Positions 1 to 5,546 of a DNA stretch of 5,546 nucleotides are shown one piece after another. This DNA is from Bauldia sp. (lineage in GTDB: Bacteria > Pseudomonadota > Alphaproteobacteria > Rhizobiales > Kaistiaceae), in contig JAGRKY010000749.1 in the NCBI GenBank assembly GCA_020442095.1, positions 1-5,546 of the forward strand, given 5' to 3'. The notes under the pieces are model-generated. The model did no database searches. It had not been told where the DNA came from and worked only from the letters and a program-made list of their open reading frames with translations. The first letter of the stretch is position 1. Each line of letters opens with the position of its first letter. Position numbers and translations under genes: made by a program.

Positions 1-1339
1 GGAACCAGCGTCCCCATTGCGGCGGTTCGAGGTCGCCGCCTTTCAATCCCCGCGTCACCGGATGCTTCTGGCCGGTGTCGGTGACATGGGCGCGGAAGGG
101 CTTTTCGGTGATCGACCCGGTCGGCGCGACGGGGAGCACCGGTGACAGCGGCGTGTCGTAGAGGCTGCCGTCGCTGGCATAGTCCGGCCCGGCGGCGATC
201 AGCACGGCGCCGCCGTCCTCGACGTAGCGGGCGATGTTATCGAAGTAGAGGATCGGCAGCACGCCGCGATGCTGGTAGCGATCGAAGATGATGAGATCGA
301 ACTCGTCGATCTTCTCCGAGAACAGCTCGCGGGTCGGGAAGGCGATCAGCGAAAGCTGGTTGATCGGCGTGCCGTCCTGTTTTTCCGGCGGACGCAGGAT
401 GGTGAAGTGGACGAGGTCGACGGCGGCGTCCGACTTGAGGAGGTTGCGCCAGGTGCGCTCGCCCGAATGCGGTTCGCCGGAGACCAGCAGGACGCGCAGG
501 TTCTCGCGGATCCCTTCGATCGAGGCGATCGCCCGATTGTTGATGTCGGTCAGCTCGCCGTCGATCGGCTCCGCCTCGAATTCGAGGATGTTCGGCCCGC
601 CATGGGCGACCTCGAAGGTGAAATCGAAAGGCTCGCCCGGCGTGACGAGTTCGCTCGACAGCGGATTGCCGTCGCGGGTGACGGTGACCCGCACCCGGCC
701 GGATGCCGGCGCCGGACCGTCGTCGACGACGCGGAAGCGGATCGTCTGGGTCTCGCCGACGATGCCGAAGCGGGGCGCGTTGTCGATGATCAGGCGGCGA
801 TCATATTCGTCGTCGCGACCCGACAGCAGCACATGGATCGGGGTGCGGCGGCCGATCGCGTCCGGCGACTGGGGGATGTCGTGGACCTCGCCGTCGGTCA
901 GCATGACGACGGCACCGAGTCGTTCCGGCGGAACGTCGACAAGGCTGGTTTCCAGCGGCCCGAAGAGCAGCGTCCCGTCGACCGTCGCGCCGCCGGCCTT
1001 GCCGGCCTCCACCGTCCTGACCTCGACGTTGCGGAACTCGGAGAGCCGGTCCTTGAGCTCGGCCTCGACTTTCGCGGTGGTTTCGGCGCGGCCGTCGAGG
1101 TCCTGGCTCGCGCTCTGGTCGACGACCAGGGCGACGACCGTCGGCAGCGGCTCCCGGTCCTCCCGCAACGCCACGGGATTGAAGAGCGCGACGAGCAGGA
1201 TGAGCGCGGCGGCGGCACGGATCCAGGCGCCCCGCATGCGGCGGAGAAGACCGGGCACGACGAGAACGACGGCGAGAACCGAGGCGGCGATCAGCAGCCA
1301 CATCGGCAGCAGCGGTTCGAAGCCGAGCGACCAGTTCAT
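1..1339 (-). CDS. Membrane-anchored VWA / GATase1-like protein (3' end outside window)
   Basis: Translating the minus strand from ATG 1337-1339 gives 446 residues with no stop up to the left edge, so the C-terminus is missing. The N-terminus (MNWSLGFEPLLPMW) leads into two membrane helices at about 12-30 and 37-54 around a basic LLRRMRG turn. A VWA-like domain follows (about 66-175), with an intact DxSxS metal-site motif DQSAS (74-78, 1106-1120) and MLTDGEVHD (146-154). Residues 185-270 look like a beta-sandwich linker. From about 281 (LRVLLVSGEPHSGERTW) the sequence is GATase1-like, with FDLIIFDRY (347-355) and YVEDGGAVLIAAGPDYASDG (372-391). I see no catalytic Cys in the visible part, so amidotransferase activity is unlikely. 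Relatives are often labelled 'membrane protein' or 'glutamine amidotransferase' in Rhizobiales. The start overlaps the DUF4159 gene stop (ATGA, 1336-1339) and has a strong ribosome binding site. It is probably a periplasm-facing partner of the upstream proteins. Confidence 0.93.
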   Translation of the reverse strand, partial: MNWSLGFEPLLPMWLLIAASVLAVVLVVPGLLRRMRGAWIRAAAALILLVALFNPVALREDREPLPTVVALVVDQSASQDLDGRAETTAKVEAELKDRLSEFRNVEVRTVEAGKAGGATVDGTLLFGPLETSLVDVPPERLGAVVMLTDGEVHDIPQSPDAIGRRTPIHVLLSGRDDEYDRRLIIDNAPRFGIVGETQTIRFRVVDDGPAPASGRVRVTVTRDGNPLSSELVTPGEPFDFTFEVAHGGPNILEFEAEPIDGELTDINNRAIASIEGIRENLRVLLVSGEPHSGERTWRNLLKSDAAVDLVHFTILRPPEKQDGTPINQLSLIAFPTRELFSEKIDEFDLIIFDRYQHRGVLPILYFDNIARYVEDGGAVLIAAGPDYASDGSLYDTPLSPVLPVAPTGSITEKPFRAHVTDTGQKHPVTRGLKGGDLEPPQWGRWF

Positions 1340-4140
1340 TGGCCGAGCCTTTCCAGCAATGCCGGGACATGGACTTGATCAGCCTTGTAGTTGCCGGTCA
1401 GCGTGTACATGACGATGTTGACGCCGGTCCGGAAAGCCATCTCGCGCTGCAGCGGGTCCGAGGGGATGGTCGAATAGAGCAGGTCGCCACTCTCGTTCAT
1501 GGCCCAGGCGGCGGCGAAGTCATTCTCGGTGATCAGGATCGAGGAAACCCCGTCGCCGGGCTGTGCCGGGCGATCGGACCTGTCCTGATTGCCGTCGATC
1601 GCCTCGACCCAGAGCGGTCCGCCCGAATAGCGGCCGGGGAAGTCGTTGAGGAGATAGAAGGCCTTGGTGAGGACATGGTCGGCCGGCACCGGTTCGAGTG
1701 GCGGCACGTCGAGGCTCGCCAGCATCTCGCGCAGCCGTTCCACCGCCGGCGTACCGCTGAAGGTGTTGAGGTTGCTCGATCGTTCGAGCTGGTCGCGGGT
1801 GTCGAAGAGGACCGTCCCGCCCTGGCGCATATAGGCGTCGACCCGCGCCATCGTCGCCGATGACGGGAGCGGGCCGTCCGGATCGATCGGCCAGTAGAGG
1901 AGCGGGAAGAAGGCGAGCTCGTCACGCGACGGGTCGACGCCGACCGGAGCGCCGGGTTCGAGCGCCGTGCGGTCGGCGAGGACCTGGGAGAGGCCGCTCA
2001 GACCAGCCTCGCTCGCCGTGTCGATCTCCGGGTTGCCGGTGACGACATAGGCGAGGCGGGTTTCGCTGACGGCATCGATGGCGAACTGGTCGCTCGCTTC
2101 GTCTGCGAGCGCGGGAACGGCGATCGAAGCCGCGACAACGATGATGCCGAGGGCAATCATCGCCGCTGCGGCGGGGTGGCGCCTGGTCCGCGTCAGGGCT
2201 CCGTTCAGCCAGAGGACGGCCAGCGCATCGAGCAGGAACAGGCCGAGCGCCACGGCGAGCAGCCACGGCCTGAGATCCGTCGGCGCCTCGGTCGGGTAGG
2301 GCTCGATCGTTGCCGTCGGGACCGTCGTCGAATCGAACGGCGTCAGCACGGTGTCCTCGTCGAGGAGGTTCACCGACCGGAAGCCCTCCTCCGATCCGTA
2401 GAGGCCGGGGGGATGCTCGGCATTGGGAATGATCTCGGTCGCATCGGCGGGGATCGGCCGCGCATCGGGGCCGGGGCTGACGAGGCGTCCATGACCATCG
2501 AGCAGCCGGTAGGGGGCGATCGTTGCCGTCGAGGTCGGATCGCCAGTGGTCTGCCGGCGGACGGCGCTGGAGAAGGCGACGACGCGCCGCAGCATCTCGA
2601 CGAAGGTGCCGGACAGCGGCAGGTTCGACCAGCTCGTGTCGGCGGTGACATGGAAGAGGACCAGCCAGCCGCGGCCGGACTGGACGGCCGTCACCAGCGG
2701 CGTGCCGTCGCCCAGCGCCGCCCAGGTGCGATCCGAGAGCGAGCCGTCGGGCTCGGCCAGGACCTGCCGCTTGATCAGCACGTCGTCCGGCACGGTCATG
2801 CCCGCGAAGGGGCTGTTCTCGGAGAAGCTGGCGAGCGGCTGCTCCTCCTGCCAGGTCAGGCTGCCGCCGAGGGCGCGGTCGCCCTGCCGGAGACGCACCG
2901 GGATCAGCGCGTCAGTCGCCGCGGCAAGGTGGGGGCCGGCGAAGCGGACGAGGGTGCCGCCGTCGGCGACCCAGGCCGCGACGGACTTCTCGACGTCCGC
3001 CGGCAGGGTGCCGATGTCGGCCATGACGATCACCGAGGCGCCGGCATCGATCAACTCCGGCACCGCGACCGCAGCGTTGGCGTCACGCGGCTCCTGGACG
3101 TCGGCGAAGGGCTGGACGGCGCGGGCGATGTAGTAGAGCGGCGAGAGCAGTGGCTGGGCGGCGTCGGCCGCCGCGCCGGAGAGCAGGCCGACCCGCCTGC
3201 GCCGCCAGCGCTCGTCAAGGAGCTGCACGGCGCCGGCGGTCTCGGCGCCGACGATATCAAGCCGGGCGATGTCGTTGCGCAGCTCCACCGGCAACTCGAT
3301 GCTGGCCTCGGTGGTGGCCTCACCGGAAGCGAAGGAGAAGGGGAAGTCGCCGATCGACCGGCCCTTGAGGTCGGTGGCGCGAACGAAGCCGGCCGCCGGC
3401 CGCGAGGGATGGTCGCGGATGACCGGGACGGTCAGCGCCTCGGGGCCGCCGATCGGCGGGGTCAGCGCCATGATTTCGTTGCTGCCGTCGGCATAGACCA
3501 CCATCGGGCCGTTCACCCATTCCGAGAGATAGCCGCCGAAAGCCTGATTGGCGCCGCCGCCGAGGCCGTCCGACAGCCAGGCGACGCCGCCGAAGGGCGT
3601 GTCGCGGATGACGGCATCGATCGCCGGGATGACCTCGTTATAGTTTGCGCTGTAGGGGCGGGGCGCGAGCGCCTCGAGGCGGCGCAAGGTCTCCTCGCCG
3701 TCGGTCGGGGCGAGTTCCTGGCGGGCGCCGTCGGCGGTGGCGAGCAGCGACATGGTCCGGCCGCTGGCCTCGGCAAGGCCAACGATCCGGCGGGCCGTTT
3801 CGACCGTCGCATCCCAGTGCGGCGCCGAGGCCCAGCCATTGTCGACGACGATGAGCAGTGGGCCCGAACCCGGCGCCTCTTCCATCGCGGGCTTGTAAAC
3901 GGGGCCGGCGAGCGCGACGATCAGCGCCGCCGCCATCAGGCAGCGCAGCAGGATCAGCCACCACGGCGTCCGCGCCGGCTGCTCCTCCTTGCGGGTGATC
4001 TCCAGCAGCAGGCGGGTCGGCGGGAAGCTCTCGGTCTTCGGCTTCGGCGGCGTGACCCGGAGCAGGAGCCAGATCAGCGGCAGCCCGAGCAGCGCCAAGA
4101 GGACCGGGGCATAGGAGAAGGCGAAGGGCAGGGCACTCAT
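1336..4140 (-). CDS. BatA-type membrane protein with degenerate VWA, GATase1-like and C-terminal DUF4159 domains
   Basis: This 934-residue inner-membrane protein has several parts. Residues 1-80 are a BatA-type N-terminus with helices at about 10-28 and 60-80. Residues 94-215 look VWA-like, but the metal-site motif is degenerate: DNGWAS (100-105) stands where DxSxS is expected, while WLSDG (188-192) is kept. A beta-rich stretch follows (about 235-310), then a GATase1-like segment (about 316-402, RVGLLSG and WVADGGTLVRFAGP). Two more helices lie at about 625-645 and 657-678. The last is followed by PALADEA, which resembles a signal-peptidase site. The C-terminus (about 686-934) is DUF4159, with FFPLLYWPID, MRQGGTVLFDTRD, FPGRYSGG and the terminal block FRTGVNIVMYTLTGNYKADQ. 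With four helices the DUF4159 domain and the middle region should lie on the same side of the membrane, probably the periplasm. The ATG 4138-4140 has a good ribosome binding site and overlaps the DUF58 stop. Function is unknown; a scaffold or sensor for the MoxR/DUF58 pair is an inference. Confidence 0.93.
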   Translation of the reverse strand: MSALPFAFSYAPVLLALLGLPLIWLLLRVTPPKPKTESFPPTRLLLEITRKEEQPARTPWWLILLRCLMAAALIVALAGPVYKPAMEEAPGSGPLLIVVDNGWASAPHWDATVETARRIVGLAEASGRTMSLLATADGARQELAPTDGEETLRRLEALAPRPYSANYNEVIPAIDAVIRDTPFGGVAWLSDGLGGGANQAFGGYLSEWVNGPMVVYADGSNEIMALTPPIGGPEALTVPVIRDHPSRPAAGFVRATDLKGRSIGDFPFSFASGEATTEASIELPVELRNDIARLDIVGAETAGAVQLLDERWRRRRVGLLSGAAADAAQPLLSPLYYIARAVQPFADVQEPRDANAAVAVPELIDAGASVIVMADIGTLPADVEKSVAAWVADGGTLVRFAGPHLAAATDALIPVRLRQGDRALGGSLTWQEEQPLASFSENSPFAGMTVPDDVLIKRQVLAEPDGSLSDRTWAALGDGTPLVTAVQSGRGWLVLFHVTADTSWSNLPLSGTFVEMLRRVVAFSSAVRRQTTGDPTSTATIAPYRLLDGHGRLVSPGPDARPIPADATEIIPNAEHPPGLYGSEEGFRSVNLLDEDTVLTPFDSTTVPTATIEPYPTEAPTDLRPWLLAVALGLFLLDALAVLWLNGALTRTRRHPAAAAMIALGIIVVAASIAVPALADEASDQFAIDAVSETRLAYVVTGNPEIDTASEAGLSGLSQVLADRTALEPGAPVGVDPSRDELAFFPLLYWPIDPDGPLPSSATMARVDAYMRQGGTVLFDTRDQLERSSNLNTFSGTPAVERLREMLASLDVPPLEPVPADHVLTKAFYLLNDFPGRYSGGPLWVEAIDGNQDRSDRPAQPGDGVSSILITENDFAAAWAMNESGDLLYSTIPSDPLQREMAFRTGVNIVMYTLTGNYKADQVHVPALLERLGQ
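1348..1354 (-). promoter_or_regulatory. Ribosome binding site of the VWA/GATase1-like gene
   Basis: GGAAAGG on the minus strand lies 8 bases before ATG 1337-1339, inside the last codons of the DUF4159 gene. It is the best ribosome binding site in the window and decides the start of the gene that runs off the left edge. Confidence 0.65.
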
Positions 4141-5060
4141 GCGGCGCGTCCCCAGCTCGCCGCCGCGGCATGCGAATGGCGATCGGCGAGCCGCGCATGG
4201 ATCGCGAGCAGAGGCTCGGTGGCCGGCCGGTCGGTCCGGTGGATCAGGAAGCTCCAGTCCCGCCGCCTGCAGATCGTCGACAGGGTGTCGCGCATCGCCG
4301 CCAGCCGGTCGCGGTAATCCTGCTGGTATTGCTCGGCGCGCCCGACCATGTGGCGGACACCGGTCTCGGGATCGATGAATTCCGTGCGGCCGGTATAGGG
4401 GAAGGTCTCCTCGATCGGATCGACCACCTGGACGAGATGCGCACGGGCGCCGGAGCCGACGATGGCGTCGAGCGTCTCCTCGGTTTCCGGCAGCGGATCG
4501 AGGAAGTCGCCGATCAGCACGACGTCGGTGAAACGGCGGAGCACGCCGGTCGCGGGACGGCGCGCTTCGGCGCGGGACAGGAAGTCGGCGATCCGTTCGG
4601 CGGCGTTGCGCGCCAGGATCGGATCGCTTTCGCCGAGCAGCCCGACCCGCTCACCGGCCGTCGCGAGGAGTTCGGAAAGGGCGAGGAGCAGGACCAGCGC
4701 CCGGTCGCGTTTCGACGCGTTGGTCAGTCGCGATGCGAAGGCCATCGACGCGGAAAGGTCTGCCCAGAGCCAGACCATGTGGGCTGCTTCCCATTCCTTC
4801 TCGCGGACATAGTACTGGTCGTCCCGCGCGGAACGGCGCCAGTCGACGCTGGCCGCCGCCTCGCCCGGCATGAAGGGGCGGAACTGCCAGAATGTCTCGC
4901 CGCGCCCGGCGACCCGCCGGCCGTGCCAGCCGGCGATGATCGTGGCGGCCACGCGACGCGCTTCGACAAGCAGGTCCGGGAGTCCGCTCGCGACACCCTT
5001 GGCCTCGGTCAACGCGCCGCGGAGACGACCATCTGTATTGGCCGTGGCGACCATCGACAT
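4137..5060 (-). CDS. DUF58 domain protein (VWA-like, soluble)
   Basis: This 307-residue protein belongs to the DUF58 family, the usual genetic partner of MoxR ATPases. The hallmark block lies at residues 53-91: GETFWQFRPFMPGE, then SVDWRRSARDDQYYVREKEW. A VWA-like core follows, with an intact DxSxS metal-site motif (DLSAS, residues 101-105, 4746-4760) and a later strand ending VVLIGDFLD (residues 180-188) that could supply the further acidic ligand. There is no signal peptide or membrane helix; some DUF58 proteins have two N-terminal helices, so this one is probably cytoplasmic and free to bind MoxR. The start is taken as ATG 5058-5060. An ATG at Met3 (5052-5054) is an equal alternative: neither has a strong ribosome binding site, though a weak GGGTAG lies 8 bases before Met3. 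The TGA stop overlaps the next gene's ATG in an ATGA. Family is sure; the molecular role is inferred. Confidence 0.95.
   Translation of the reverse strand: MSMVATANTDGRLRGALTEAKGVASGLPDLLVEARRVAATIIAGWHGRRVAGRGETFWQFRPFMPGEAAASVDWRRSARDDQYYVREKEWEAAHMVWLWADLSASMAFASRLTNASKRDRALVLLLALSELLATAGERVGLLGESDPILARNAAERIADFLSRAEARRPATGVLRRFTDVVLIGDFLDPLPETEETLDAIVGSGARAHLVQVVDPIEETFPYTGRTEFIDPETGVRHMVGRAEQYQQDYRDRLAAMRDTLSTICRRRDWSFLIHRTDRPATEPLLAIHARLADRHSHAAAASWGRAA
4149..4153 (-). promoter_or_regulatory. Ribosome binding site of the BatA/DUF4159 gene
   Basis: GGGGA on the minus strand lies 8 bases before ATG 4138-4140, inside the 3' end of the DUF58 gene. It supports this start and the ATGA overlap, and hence translational coupling. 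It is a partial match to the anti-Shine-Dalgarno consensus. Confidence 0.55.
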
Positions 5061-5062
5061 TT

Positions 5063-5546
5063 CTACCCGATCTTGGCCTTCAGCTCGGCGATGATCTCGC
5101 TGACGGTGACGCCGTCGGCGCGGGCGGCGAAGGAGAGGGCCATACGGTGCTTGAGGACCGGCTCGGCCAGCTCGATCACGTCGTCGAGGGATGGCGCATA
5201 GCGGCCGTCGATCAGCGCCCGCGCTCGCACTGCCAGCATCAGGGACTGGCTGGCGCGGGGGCCGGGTCCCCAGGCGATCATGTCGTCGAGCTTGGCGTCT
5301 CCGGCGCCCGGGCGGGCCGAGCGCACCAGATTGAGGATCGCCTCGACCACGGATTCGCCCACCGGCATGCCGCGGACCAGCCGCTGGATCGACTGCACAC
5401 CGGCGCCGTCGAGGACCTGCTCGGCGACCGTGTCGTTTGCGCCCGTGGTTTCGAAAAGCATTCGCCGCTCCGCGTCGCGGTCCGGATAGTGGACATCGAT
5501 CTGGAGCAGGAAGCGGTCCAATTGGGCCTCGGGCAGGGGATAGGTG
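5063..5546 (-). CDS. MoxR-family AAA+ ATPase, C-terminal part (5' end outside window)
   Basis: This is the C-terminal ~160 residues of a MoxR-type AAA+ ATPase, the cytoplasmic ATP-driven partner of VWA-domain proteins. The frame is open to the right edge; the TTG at 5519-5521 is an internal Leu codon, not a start, because the conserved run TYPLPEAQLDRFLL continues upstream of it (5504-5545). That run is the MoxR signature just before the lid domain. A sensor-2-like motif GPGPRASQ lies at 5246-5269, followed by the helical lid with the usual LDDVIELAEPVLKHR pattern near the end (about 5144-5188). Walker A, Walker B and sensor 1 would lie outside the window, so ATPase competence cannot be judged. 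The family is usually about 330 residues, so roughly half is present. The TAG stop at 5063-5065 is 2 bases before the DUF58 start, indicating co-transcription. Family assignment is firm; the substrate is unknown. Confidence 0.95.
   Translation of the reverse strand, partial: TYPLPEAQLDRFLLQIDVHYPDRDAERRMLFETTGANDTVAEQVLDGAGVQSIQRLVRGMPVGESVVEAILNLVRSARPGAGDAKLDDMIAWGPGPRASQSLMLAVRARALIDGRYAPSLDDVIELAEPVLKHRMALSFAARADGVTVSEIIAELKAKIG

Noticed and set aside
269..1412. Two overlapping long plus-strand frames (about 370 codons each) and a 189-codon minus-strand frame
   Set aside because: They are shadows of the real minus-strand gene 1-1339, which has membrane helices, a DxSxS motif, a strong ribosome binding site and an ATGA overlap. 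The shadows are low-complexity and lack domains.
2176..4317. 713-codon open frame on the plus strand, antisense to the BatA/DUF4159 gene
   Set aside because: It is very rich in Arg, Gly, Asp and Gln with no recognisable domain, and lies opposite a gene with clear domain motifs. Long antisense frames are expected in GC-rich genes with strong third-position bias.
4170..5201. 343-codon plus-strand frame antisense to the DUF58 gene
   Set aside because: It covers the DUF58 gene and the end of MoxR with no domain of its own; its composition is typical of an antisense shadow.
5063..5521. MoxR read as a complete 152-residue gene starting at TTG 5519-5521
   Set aside because: The codons upstream to the window edge encode conserved MoxR residues (TYPLPEAQ) in the same frame, so the TTG is internal and the gene is cut by the edge.
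1..5546. Frequent GATC/CGATCG strings as a possible regulatory or methylation cluster
   Set aside because: They follow from Ile-Asp, Asp-Arg and similar codon pairs in GC-rich coding sequence and show no spacing or clustering outside genes.

Overview
The window is GC-rich and fully coding. It carries four tightly packed genes, all on the minus strand, so transcription runs from the right edge to the left. Codon use (heavy GC in third positions), protein sequences and gene order fit an alphaproteobacterium, most likely of the Rhizobiales/Hyphomicrobiales. That placement comes from family recognition and was not tested by a search; I cannot name a genus.

In transcription order the layout is: (1) 5546-5063, the C-terminal part of a MoxR-family AAA+ ATPase, cut by the right edge; (2) 5060-4137, a soluble DUF58 protein with a von Willebrand factor A (VWA)-like fold and an intact metal-site motif; (3) 4140-1336, a 934-residue membrane protein with a BatA-type N-terminus, a degenerate VWA-like domain, a glutamine-amidotransferase-like (GATase1-like) middle and a C-terminal DUF4159 domain; (4) 1339-1, a second membrane-anchored VWA plus GATase1-like protein, 446 residues of which lie in the window and whose C-terminus runs off the left edge. 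Genes 1 and 2 are 2 bases apart. Genes 2/3 and 3/4 each share a 4-base ATGA stop/start overlap. I see no promoter, terminator, RNA gene, mobile element, CRISPR array or non-coding stretch of any length.

This is the MoxR - DUF58 - BatA/VWA type of cluster. In the general model, a MoxR ATPase acts as a chaperone-like motor with VWA-domain partners, here one soluble (DUF58) and two membrane-bound. The biochemical role of this alphaproteobacterial version is, as far as I know, not established. The most notable features are the parallel architecture of proteins 3 and 4 (two membrane helices, VWA, beta-rich linker, GATase1-like segment), the loss of the metal-site motif in protein 3 but not in its partners, and an internal signal-peptide-like segment that suggests protein 3 arose by fusion with a once separate exported DUF4159 protein.
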